DNA from: an uncultured Oscillospiraceae bacterium
GTDB taxonomy: Bacteria; Bacillota; Clostridia; Oscillospirales; Oscillospiraceae
Direction: 5' to 3'
Assembly: GCA_934597535.1 (NCBI GenBank)
Contig: CAKTRT010000004.1
Coordinates: 1-63,583, forward strand
DNA length: 63,583 nucleotides
The translations under genes were made by a program, and so were the position numbers. The first letter of the stretch is position 1; the number at the start of each line of letters is the position of its first letter. Below, one piece after another: positions 24,363 to 32,225 of this stretch. Under the pieces are notes generated by a model, which saw only the letters and a program-made list of their open reading frames with translations, made no database searches and was not told the DNA's origin.

Positions 24363-26538
24363 TCTCCACCCCGCATACCCTTCGCACAAGGCGATAGATC
24401 AGCTCTGCAAGGAGCATGACGGCAAGACCGATCAGAAGCCCGAAGAGCATGCCCCAGCCGGTGCGCAGCAGGCTGAGCAGAAACGGCGTGCGGATGTGCA
24501 GGAACGTGTTGACCACGCTCACAAGCCCGATGCTCATCCCCATGCCGAAAACCATGGGCAGGAACTTCATCCCGCGGCGCAGCGACCAGATGAACAGCAT
24601 CAGCATCGGCCAGCCGATGAGCATCTCTTTCGTGCGCGGACGGGCGATAAGTGCATTTTCCAGGAAATTGCGGAATGCAAGCTCACTGGCCGACGTGGTG
24701 GTCGAGTTGCCGGTGCGGTACATATAATAGACGAACACCAGCAGCATGAACACTGCCGCTACCGCGATGACGACCACCGCAAGGAACCAGCCCAGCTGCA
24801 TGGGCGTCTTCATCAGCTCGGCAAAATAGGCGTTAAAGCGCTTGATGCGCCCTTTCTCCCCACGCTGACCTGCGTGGGCAAGCACCGCCTCGCGCGCACC
24901 GGTCTCTTCATAGGCATAGACCAGCAGATACCCCAGCATGAAAAGCCCGATGGGGATGAGCTGCATGAGCTTCACGCCGCGATAGAGGTCGATCTCGATG
25001 ATATACGAGAGCTGCGAGAGCGCAGACGATGCGAGCAGCGAGCCGCAAAACGCCGTCAGGATCGTCACAACAGCCGTGCCAAGCGTGAAGACCGCCAGCC
25101 TGCCGAACGCCGGCTTCGGCTCGCGCTTTCTCTTTTCCGCCAGCACACGGCACAGGCCGACCGCCGCAAGCGACGGCATCACGCTGCCGCCGGACATGGA
25201 AAGCAGCACCTTGAACAGCGACGGCTTCAGCATGGCGAGTTCCGCAAAGCCCAGCGCGCCAAGGATCAGCAGCCCATAGCGCCAGCGATTTTCCATAAAG
25301 AAGAACAGATCGAGCAGCAGCACGATGAGCGCCGCCGTGCCGAAGCCCTGCAGCACCTTGAGCGCCATGGACGGAGTCTTGAGTTCCATTGCGGGCACGG
25401 TGCCGTGCGTATAGCCAAGGGGGGCAAGCCGCGCGTCCAGATCGCGCAGCATCTGCTTATAGTCGGCAGGATCGGTAACGTAGGTCCACTCCTCCTCTTC
25501 CGCGCCCCAACTGACATCGTTGTCCGGCTCCAAGATCATCTTCATAAAAATGACTTTGCAGTTGCGCTCGGCGATGGCGCGGAAGAAGGTGTTGGTGATC
25601 TCTTCAGGGCCTTCATAGCCGCAGTACTGGTAGCGGTTCTGGATATACGCCCACTCGTTGAACACGCGGATGCCGCGGTAGCCCGTATCGTCCAGCAGCT
25701 CGTTGATGCCGGGCCAGACGAGATTCTGGCTCTGGTCGTTCTGCTCGAACATGCCCACGCCCGCACCGCTGTCGATCAGGTACTGCTTGAGCAGCGCCCA
25801 GCCCTCTTCGCTTTCATAGCCGACGAGTTTCTCGCCGCTGTTCATGAAATAAGGCGTATCGTAGTGCTTGAGCACCCCGATATAGCTCTCGGCAAAGCGC
25901 GTGCCGTTCATGTCCTTCTGCGTCACAGTGCGCGGAATGATCTGGAAGCCGTGGCGCTCCATCATCGCGGCTGTGTCCGGCCAAATGCCGAGACACAGGT
26001 CAAGCAGCTTTTCGCCCTTCATGCCGTTTTTCTGCTGCTGGAGGAAAATAAATCCGTTCTCCCCCTCCAGACAAGTTTTGGCCTCAAAATCCTCAAAACG
26101 GTCGTTAAAGGCTGCCAACACCCACTCGTAAGCGGCCGCCGTGTCGGTGCAGATGATGGAATCGCTGACATCTGTACTGCTGCGCAGCCAGCCGGCCACC
26201 TCGGCGGGATAGTTCGTCTCCCAGCCGTAGCTCTCCATCGCCTTTTTCACCGTCATCGTGTGTACGGGGATGGCGGCGCTTTGGCTCAGATCCGTTGCGC
26301 TGGCCTCGCCAAGGGCAACCTTGTCCACGCCGAGCGAACGAAACAGCTCCAGCCACTCGTCCTCCGTCTGCGAGGACTGGCGCGCCATGGCGCGCAGGCT
26401 CGAATAGTCCAGAATGATATCGTAATACTTGTTGTCCTCCTCGGCCTGCACGCGCGAAATGAGCGGCACGAGCGAAGCGAGCAGACCGATCAGCGCAATG
26501 ACGGCCAAAATACGGTTCTTTTTCAGTATGCTTTTCAT
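24355..26538 (-). CDS. DUF5693-like membrane protein
   Basis: The 727-aa protein has one N-terminal helix (residues 8-30), an extracytoplasmic domain of about 350 residues (with Y-D-I-I-L-D-Y-S-S near residue 40 and I-R-V-F-N-E-W near 280), then about eight to ten helices to the C-terminus. I believe it belongs to the DUF5693 group, which has no known function and often lies next to csaB-like genes. The ATG at 26538 has AGGAG upstream and gives a clean membrane anchor; the longer frame overlaps the aldolase gene. It overlaps the CsaB-MurJ start by 8 bp, so a role in wall polymer modification or export is a fair guess. Confidence 0.72.
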   Translation of the reverse strand: MKSILKKNRILAVIALIGLLASLVPLISRVQAEEDNKYYDIILDYSSLRAMARQSSQTEDEWLELFRSLGVDKVALGEASATDLSQSAAIPVHTMTVKKAMESYGWETNYPAEVAGWLRSSTDVSDSIICTDTAAAYEWVLAAFNDRFEDFEAKTCLEGENGFIFLQQQKNGMKGEKLLDLCLGIWPDTAAMMERHGFQIIPRTVTQKDMNGTRFAESYIGVLKHYDTPYFMNSGEKLVGYESEEGWALLKQYLIDSGAGVGMFEQNDQSQNLVWPGINELLDDTGYRGIRVFNEWAYIQNRYQYCGYEGPEEITNTFFRAIAERNCKVIFMKMILEPDNDVSWGAEEEEWTYVTDPADYKQMLRDLDARLAPLGYTHGTVPAMELKTPSMALKVLQGFGTAALIVLLLDLFFFMENRWRYGLLILGALGFAELAMLKPSLFKVLLSMSGGSVMPSLAAVGLCRVLAEKRKREPKPAFGRLAVFTLGTAVVTILTAFCGSLLASSALSQLSYIIEIDLYRGVKLMQLIPIGLFMLGYLLVYAYEETGAREAVLAHAGQRGEKGRIKRFNAYFAELMKTPMQLGWFLAVVVIAVAAVFMLLVFVYYMYRTGNSTTTSASELAFRNFLENALIARPRTKEMLIGWPMLMLFIWSLRRGMKFLPMVFGMGMSIGLVSVVNTFLHIRTPFLLSLLRTGWGMLFGLLIGLAVMLLAELIYRLVRRVCGVENG

Positions 26539-26573
26539 TGTGTTCTCCTTGTGCGGTCTCCGCACTGTTTTTC

Positions 26574-27176
26574 TCAAAGAGAGGCAAGCTCCACCGGCGT
26601 GCCGAGGGCTTTGGAAAAGGCGTAGACCTTGGCAACGTCTTCGATGTATTCCGCGCGCAGATATGCCTGCGCAAGATCGCGCCCCACGGCAAGCACGCCG
26701 TGATTGGCCAATGTGCAGCCGCCGCGGTCCCTGAGCGCGGGGATCGCGTTCGTGCCGACACTCTCGGTCCCCGGCGCGGCATAGGCTGCGCAGCGGATGT
26801 CGCCGCCCAAAAAGACGCACGATTCGATCAACACCGCGGGGATGCTCTTCCGCACGACGGCGAACGCCGTCGCATAGGGCGAGTGCGTGTGGAAGACGGC
26901 GTTTGTTTCACGGTACGCCTTGTAGACCGCCGCGTGCATGCGCCACTCGCTCGAGGGCTGCAATTCTCCCTCGAGCACCGTGCCGTCGAGCTTCATGCGC
27001 ACGATGTCTCGCGCGCGCAGCGCATCGTAGCGCACGGACGTCGGCGTGATGAGCATTTCATCGGGCGCGACGCGGCAGCTCATGTTGCCGCTCGTGCCGG
27101 AAAACAGACCCTCGCGGAACGCCTCGAGCGATTTGTCCACGATCTCCTGACGAAGCAAGTCCAGATTTTGTTCCAT
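26574..27176 (-). CDS. Class II aldolase/adducin family protein, probable 5-deoxyribulose or methylthioribulose 1-phosphate aldolase
   Basis: The 200-aa protein has the class II sugar-phosphate aldolase layout: S-G-T-S-G-N-M-S phosphate loop near residue 27, metal ligands in H-T-H-S-P-Y-A-T near 96 and A-N-H-G-V-L near 160, and an acidic residue in E-W-R-M-H. It starts immediately after the MtnA-like gene ends. In the DHAP shunt, such an aldolase splits 5-deoxyribulose 1-phosphate (or the methylthio analogue) into dihydroxyacetone phosphate and an aldehyde. MtnB-type dehydratase is the alternative, but no other mtn genes (mtnX/W/D) are present, which favours an aldolase. Confidence 0.82.
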   Translation of the reverse strand: MEQNLDLLRQEIVDKSLEAFREGLFSGTSGNMSCRVAPDEMLITPTSVRYDALRARDIVRMKLDGTVLEGELQPSSEWRMHAAVYKAYRETNAVFHTHSPYATAFAVVRKSIPAVLIESCVFLGGDIRCAAYAAPGTESVGTNAIPALRDRGGCTLANHGVLAVGRDLAQAYLRAEYIEDVAKVYAFSKALGTPVELASL

Positions 27177-28241
27177 TCAGATCACCAGATTGTCCGCTCC
27201 GATGCTGCCGTCCGTAAAATAGCGGTGCAGATCGTAGGGAGAGTAGATACCAAGGTCGGTCACAACGCCCGCGACAAGGTGCGGCGGCGTAATATCGAAG
27301 GCGGGGTAGTAGCCCTTCACGCCCTCCATCGCCGTGCGCACGCCCATGGTCTGAAGCGTGAAGTTCGGGTCGCGCATTTCGATGTGGACGCTGTCCACCG
27401 TCTCGTGCCCCTGATCGGGCGCGCCGGTGACAAAGTACGGAATGCCCATGTACTTGGCAACGATGGCGTTCTGGAACGTGCCCACTTTGTTGACAACGTA
27501 GCCGTCGCAGCAGATGGCGTCCGCTGCGGTGGTGAAAACATCGACCTTTTCGTTCTGCATGACGAACGCGGGCATATTGTCGGAGATGACCGTTACGTCA
27601 AAGCCCATATCGTGGCAGACGGACGCCGTCAGGCGCGCGCCCTGAAAATACGGGCGCGTCTCAGGGCAGAACAGCCGGATATTCTTGCCGCGGCTCCGGC
27701 ACTCGCGCAGCATCGTGCCAACGATGGTCTCGGCGAAGCAGTGCGTCATCACCGTGCCGTTGTCGGGGAACATATCGACTAAGTACGAGCCGATCTTTGC
27801 CATTCTGTTATAGCGCACATTGTTGAGCTCGATGGTCTTATTCTTGATGGCCTCCGCCACGCTCTCCCCCGCCGAAAGCGCGCGATCGGCCTCTTTCAGG
27901 CAGATCTCGCACAGAAGGGTCATGCGCTTTTGCGTCGTGGGGCGCGCGTGGGAAATGGTGTAGGCTGCTTTCTTGAGGTATTCCATCTGTTCGCCCGCCG
28001 ATTTGTCGCGGCATTCCCACGCCGCGAGCGCCATGCCCATCGGCGCCGCCGTGTAGGGGCCCGCGCTCTGCGTCACCATGTCGGTGATGGCCTGCGCGAC
28101 CTCAGTGTGTGTGCGGCAGGTGACAAATTCGACCTTCGCGGGGTAAATGCGCCGGTCTAAGATTCGCACCTCGCCGTCTTCAAACCACGCGACATTCTCG
28201 TAGCGCAGCAAAAAGGCGAGGTCTTTGTCCGCTCTCTCCAT
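27177..28241 (-). CDS. mtnA: MtnA-like aldose 1-phosphate isomerase
   Basis: The 354-aa protein belongs to the eIF2B-like/MtnA family: V-M-T-H-C-F-A-E with the catalytic Cys near residue 165, P-E-T-R-P-Y-F-Q-G-A-R-L-T, A-A-D-A-I with the catalytic Asp, and N-K-V-G-T. MtnA isomerises 5-methylthioribose 1-phosphate to the ribulose form, and some act on 5-deoxyribose 1-phosphate. The usual G-A-D is A-A-D here, so it is a divergent member. It lies 12 bp after the deaminase and abuts the aldolase, forming a short operon. Confidence 0.85.
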   Translation of the reverse strand: MERADKDLAFLLRYENVAWFEDGEVRILDRRIYPAKVEFVTCRTHTEVAQAITDMVTQSAGPYTAAPMGMALAAWECRDKSAGEQMEYLKKAAYTISHARPTTQKRMTLLCEICLKEADRALSAGESVAEAIKNKTIELNNVRYNRMAKIGSYLVDMFPDNGTVMTHCFAETIVGTMLRECRSRGKNIRLFCPETRPYFQGARLTASVCHDMGFDVTVISDNMPAFVMQNEKVDVFTTAADAICCDGYVVNKVGTFQNAIVAKYMGIPYFVTGAPDQGHETVDSVHIEMRDPNFTLQTMGVRTAMEGVKGYYPAFDITPPHLVAGVVTDLGIYSPYDLHRYFTDGSIGADNLVI

Positions 28242-28253
28242 GTTCCTTCTCTC

Positions 28254-29555
28254 TCACTTTCTATAAAGGCGCTCGACGGCGTGCGCCATATCGGCGCGCA
28301 CCTTATTTTCGTCCAGCGTCTTGAATTCGCCGTTTTCATATAAAATTCTGCCATCCACCATCGTCATGCACACGTCGCCCGCCTGCGCTGAGCAGGTCAA
28401 AAGCGCGGGTGTGTCGAAATTGGGGTAAAGGTGGGGCTTGCTCAGATCAATGGCGATAATGTCGGCCTTTTTGCCGACGGCCAGCACGCCGGTGTCATCG
28501 CGGCCCTGGAGCTTCGCGCCGTTGACCGTCGCCATGTCGAGCACCTCCTGCGTCGAAATGTACGTCGGGTCGTTGTGATAGCCGTCGTGCATGATCTCGG
28601 CGAGGTGCATCTCCTCGAACATATTTAGATTGTTGTTGCTGGCCGTACCGTCGGTGCCGAGCGTCACGTTGATGCCCTTGTCCATCATCTGGCGGATGGG
28701 GGCAAAGCCGCTGCCGAGCTTCAGGTTCGACGTCGGGTTGTGGATGACACTGACGCCATGTGCCTTCAGAATATCCATGTCGCGCTCCGTCACGGCGACG
28801 CAGTGCGCCGCTGCCGTGGGCGAATCAAAGGTGCCGAGCGACTCAAACCACTCCGCCGGCGTTTTGCCGTAGCGCTCGATGCACTCGCGCTGTTCGCGCG
28901 CCGTTTCGGCAAGGTGGATGTGCATGCGGCCGCCCTTTTCGCGGCAGAGGTCGCTGTACGCCTTGACGATATGGCTCTTGCAGGTATACTCCGCATGGAT
29001 GGAAAAATCGATGCGGATGCGCCCGTCCGCCGCGCCGTGGTATTTTTCAAAAAGTGCCAGCGATTCGGGGATCTGCGTGTTCTGCTCCACGGTCTGATTT
29101 TCGTCAAAGCACTGCACGCAGCGGTTCAGGTTCGCCTTGATCCCTGTCTCTTCGACCGCCCGGACGGTCTCCTCGGGGAAAAAATACATATCGGAAAAGC
29201 TCGTCGTGCCGCCCGCGATCATCTCGAGCAGGGCAAAGCGGCTCGCCGCGGAGACATCCTCGCGCACAAGCCTGTCCTCGATCGGGAAAATGGCCTTGAA
29301 GAGCCAGTCCTGCAGGGGCAGCCCGCTGCCGATGCCGCGCATCAGCGTCATGGCGATATGGCTGTGGCAGTTGATAAGGCCCGGCATCAGGAGCTTTCCG
29401 CGCATGTCCTTTTCCTCGTCATATGCCGTTTCCGGCCTTTCCGCGCCGATGTAATCAATGCAGGCCCCGTTCACGCCAAGGCAGGCGCCGCGCAGCGTTT
29501 CGTAACCGCCAGCCTTCCGCAGCAGAATATCCGCACCGGTAAACAGAGTTCTCAC
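28254..29555 (-). CDS. mtaD: 5'-methylthioadenosine/S-adenosylhomocysteine (5'-deoxyadenosine) deaminase
   Basis: The 433-aa amidohydrolase has the metal motifs P-G-L-I-N-C-H-S-H (H-x-H, near residue 60), H-I-H-L-A-E-T, A-A-H-C-V and the late L-G-T-D-G-T-A-S-N-N. These match the MtaD/DadD group, which deaminates the adenine of MTA, SAH and 5'-deoxyadenosine, the by-products of SAM and radical SAM chemistry. It heads the operon with MtnA and an aldolase, so deamination is the likely first step, with a purine nucleoside phosphorylase needed from elsewhere. Confidence 0.88.
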   Translation of the reverse strand: MRTLFTGADILLRKAGGYETLRGACLGVNGACIDYIGAERPETAYDEEKDMRGKLLMPGLINCHSHIAMTLMRGIGSGLPLQDWLFKAIFPIEDRLVREDVSAASRFALLEMIAGGTTSFSDMYFFPEETVRAVEETGIKANLNRCVQCFDENQTVEQNTQIPESLALFEKYHGAADGRIRIDFSIHAEYTCKSHIVKAYSDLCREKGGRMHIHLAETAREQRECIERYGKTPAEWFESLGTFDSPTAAAHCVAVTERDMDILKAHGVSVIHNPTSNLKLGSGFAPIRQMMDKGINVTLGTDGTASNNNLNMFEEMHLAEIMHDGYHNDPTYISTQEVLDMATVNGAKLQGRDDTGVLAVGKKADIIAIDLSKPHLYPNFDTPALLTCSAQAGDVCMTMVDGRILYENGEFKTLDENKVRADMAHAVERLYRK

Positions 29556-29596
29556 AAAAGCTCATCCTCCTTATATCACATATTAACTCATGATAA

Positions 29597-29625
29597 AGTG
29601 TATCACGCCGGACGGCGGATTGCAA
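29597..29625 (-). promoter_or_regulatory. Probable promoter of the mtaD operon
   Basis: On the minus strand TTGCAA (29625-29620), 17 nt, TACACT (29602-29597), 42 bp before the start codon, with AAGGAGGATG as ribosome site. Confidence 0.55.
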
Positions 29626-29712
29626 CGGGTAAAACGCCTGCCCGCATGCTCCTGCTGTCTGTGTTGACAAAATTCGCGCATTTTGCAAGTCGATTTCTTC
29701 AAAATTTCACTA

Positions 29713-29741
29713 TTGAATTTGTTAATAGAGATGATTATAAT
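29713..29741 (+). promoter_or_regulatory. Promoter of asnA
   Basis: TTGAAT (29713-29718), 17 nt, TATAAT (29736-29741), 35 bp before the start. The leader is too short for a T-box. Confidence 0.78.
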
Positions 29742-29775
29742 AAGCGCATATTTTTTAAAAGGAGTGAAAACCGGC

Positions 29776-30783
29776 ATGAGCAGATCCTATATCCCGCAAG
29801 GCTACCATACCCCGCTGTCTGTTTATGAAATGCAGCGCGCCATCGAATTCATCAAGAGTAATTTTCAGGTCAATCTGAGCAATGCACTGAATCTGCGCCG
29901 GGTCTCCGCCCCGCTGTTCGTCGAGGAAAATTCCGGTCTGAACGACAACCTGAACGGCGTGGAGCGCCCCGTCGGCTTTGATATTCCCGACGTCGGCGCG
30001 AACGCGCAGGTCGTGCAGTCGCTGGCCAAATGGAAGCGTCTCGCCCTCAAGCGCTATCAGTTCAACGTCGGCAAGGGCCTGTTCACCGACATGAACGCCA
30101 TCCGCCGTGACGAAGAGGTCGATAACCTCCACTCCATCTATGTGGATCAGTGGGACTGGGAAAAGGTCATCTCTGCGGACGACCGCAATGTCGATTATCT
30201 CAAGCGTACGGTGCGCGATATCGTCTCCGCCGTCAGCGAGACGAGCGACGCGCTGAACATCGCGTTCCCCTCCCTGCACACCAAGCTGCCGCGCGACGTG
30301 TTCTTTATTACGACGCAGGAGCTGGAGGATCTCTATCCCGACCTGATGCCCAAGCAGCGCGAGGATGAGATCTGCAAGCAGAAGGGCGTTGTCTTCGTCA
30401 TGCAGATCGGCAAGGTCCTCAAGTCCGGCATCAAGCACGATGGCCGCGCGCCCGACTATGACGACTGGGATCTCAACGGTGATATCCTCTACTGGAACGA
30501 AGTGCTTGGCCATGCGTTCGAGGTCTCCTCGATGGGTATCCGCGTCGATCCCGCTTCCCTCGACGCTCAGCTGACGATCGCCGGCTGCGACGACCGCCGC
30601 GCGCTGCCCTTCCACAAAATGCTGCTGGCTGGCGAGCTGCCGCTGACCATGGGCGGCGGCATCGGCCAGAGCCGACTGTGCATGCTGCTGATCGGCACGG
30701 CGCATATCGGCGAGGTACAGGTCTCCCTCTGGGACGAAGCCACGCACAAGGTCTGCGAGGATGCAGGCGTGCTGCTGCTGTGA
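29776..30783 (+). CDS. asnA: Aspartate-ammonia ligase (asparagine synthetase A)
   Basis: The 335-aa enzyme makes asparagine from aspartate, ammonia and ATP. It has the class II tRNA-synthetase-like fold typical of AsnA: F-V-E-E-N-S-G-L-N-D-N-L, Q-S-L-A-K-W-K-R near residue 80, V-D-Q-W-D-W-E, and the final M-G-G-G-I-G-Q-S-R-L-C-M. Length fits the family. The ATG at 29776 follows AAAAGGAGTG; the frame runs further upstream but through the promoter. It is monocistronic. Confidence 0.96.
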   Translation: MSRSYIPQGYHTPLSVYEMQRAIEFIKSNFQVNLSNALNLRRVSAPLFVEENSGLNDNLNGVERPVGFDIPDVGANAQVVQSLAKWKRLALKRYQFNVGKGLFTDMNAIRRDEEVDNLHSIYVDQWDWEKVISADDRNVDYLKRTVRDIVSAVSETSDALNIAFPSLHTKLPRDVFFITTQELEDLYPDLMPKQREDEICKQKGVVFVMQIGKVLKSGIKHDGRAPDYDDWDLNGDILYWNEVLGHAFEVSSMGIRVDPASLDAQLTIAGCDDRRALPFHKMLLAGELPLTMGGGIGQSRLCMLLIGTAHIGEVQVSLWDEATHKVCEDAGVLLL

Positions 30784-30794
30784 TCGCAAAAAAG

Positions 30795-30830
30795 AAAGAG
30801 AGGTTTTCCCTCAGGGGAAAGCCTCTCTTT
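30795..30830. terminator. Bidirectional terminator between asnA and the partner-switching operon
   Basis: AAAGAGAGGTTTTCCC (30795-30810) pairs with GGGGAAAGCCTCTCTTT (30814-30830) with a small mismatch. A and T tails flank both sides, so it also ends the long minus-strand operon. Confidence 0.88.
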
Positions 30831-30866
30831 TTCGATTTGTTCCCATCTCGCGGCCAGACGGCCCGT

Positions 30867-32225
30867 CTACCGCCCTTCTAACGCCGCAGCCACAGACGTC
30901 AGGAGCCTTGCTTCGACCTCCGCCGTCTGGACGGACTCTTCCAGAAGCTCTGCCGTGGAAACGGGGAATACCCTTGCTCCACGCTCCCGCAGCAGATAGA
31001 TCAGGCCCAGAGTCATCTCGTTGCTCCTGGACGTGATGACCGCAGCTTCCTCTTCGAACTTTCCCAGTTCATGCAGCGCCTGCACCAGTCCGCAGCGCAT
31101 CCGGCCGAGGTAGGTCGGCTGATAGTAGCCGCCAAAGACCGTAAAATCCCGAAGGAAATGGATCTCTAAAAAGCAGAGGAACAGTCCGGGCAGCAGCGTC
31201 TGCCCGCGCAGTCCCGCTTCCAGCGCCTGCGGCGTGAAGGGGATCGTTGTGTTCTCGCCCAGCGAGCTGCTGCCCGCCAACACCGTCCTGCCCATTTCCT
31301 CTCGCAGCCGCAGGGGAAACAGACACGCACGGCGGTCAAGCCCCCAGAAAAAGTGGGTGCCGTTGGTGTTCCCTGTCCAGCAGCCGGAAACGCCGTCCAG
31401 ATCCCGGAGCAGCGCTGCCCGCAGCTCCTGACAAAACAGCAGCTGAAACGGAAGCGTGCTTTCTGAGCGGAGGTCACGGATCAGCAGCCTGGCAGCCAGT
31501 GTTTCCATGGGCATCCAGAGGTACTGCGGGCTTCGGTCGGTAAAGTAGCGCTGTGAGAGCATGGCGTTGATGACGGTCGTCTGTTCCCAAAGCGTGCCGC
31601 AGCGCTGTACCCGGTCCGAGAGCAGGATCTCCCGGCAGTATTGCTCCAGCGCGGCGGCCGTGCGGGGCGTGACGGAGCCGCGCTGCGTTTCCTGCCGCAG
31701 ACGGTTCAGGGCGCTGTCTACCATTTCTGGAGAGATCCCCTCTACGGCAGCCACGCAGGCGCTGCGCCGCTTGAACGGATACAGCGGCAGCCGCAGACCG
31801 CCTTGCGGCTGCGTGCAGTCATAGACCAGCATTCCCTTCGGATAAATGGCGCTGTCCAATCTCAGGTTGGCACACGCCAGAAACGGAACGGTTTCGCCGC
31901 GTTCGCCCTGCAGCCGCAGCCACTGGTCGCAGAGGATCGTGTCCTGCACGGTCATGTATTCAAACGCGGGATGATGGTGGTTGGCGGTGGATAGGCAGCG
32001 GGTGCGGCGAAGGACTTCCGCGCATTCCGCAGCGGTCTTCACGCCGAAAAAGGGCGCGAAGTAGTCCCGCATCTCCGCCAGCAGATCTTCCGACGGCAGG
32101 ATGTCCGGCAGCGGCCGGTGGCGGAGCTGTTCCAAATAGGCAAGCAGCGTTTCGCCGCCATGGCGCGCGAGCAGCTCCGCGGCCGCCGGATATTGATCGG
32201 CAAGCGATGCGATCCGCTCATTCAT
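30867..32225 (-). CDS. Unrecognised soluble protein at the end of the partner-switching operon
   Basis: The 452-aa protein has no signal peptide or membrane helix and I do not recognise a family. It starts with a helical segment (A-E-L-L-A-R-H-G-G), has a T-A-N-H-H-H-P cluster near residue 82 and several aromatic-rich stretches (F-G-G-Y-Y-Q-P-T-Y-L-G near 370). Its C-terminal 90 residues look like an alpha/beta fold (A-A-V-I-T-S-R, A-R-V-F-P-V-S). Its start overlaps the end of the MATE-ATPase gene by 8 bp, so the two are co-translated. A cytosolic partner or effector of the signalling transporters is the simplest inference. Confidence 0.6.
   Translation of the reverse strand: MNERIASLADQYPAAAELLARHGGETLLAYLEQLRHRPLPDILPSEDLLAEMRDYFAPFFGVKTAAECAEVLRRTRCLSTANHHHPAFEYMTVQDTILCDQWLRLQGERGETVPFLACANLRLDSAIYPKGMLVYDCTQPQGGLRLPLYPFKRRSACVAAVEGISPEMVDSALNRLRQETQRGSVTPRTAAALEQYCREILLSDRVQRCGTLWEQTTVINAMLSQRYFTDRSPQYLWMPMETLAARLLIRDLRSESTLPFQLLFCQELRAALLRDLDGVSGCWTGNTNGTHFFWGLDRRACLFPLRLREEMGRTVLAGSSSLGENTTIPFTPQALEAGLRGQTLLPGLFLCFLEIHFLRDFTVFGGYYQPTYLGRMRCGLVQALHELGKFEEEAAVITSRSNEMTLGLIYLLRERGARVFPVSTAELLEESVQTAEVEARLLTSVAAALEGR

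Noticed and set aside
24352..26625. 757-codon plus-strand frame opposite the DUF5693-like gene
   Set aside because: Its composition (H, Q and R rich) and exact overlap with a membrane protein frame mark it as a shadow.
29556..29775. T-box or other riboswitch before asnA
   Set aside because: The leader after the promoter is about 35 nt, too short, and no T-box sequence or terminator is present.
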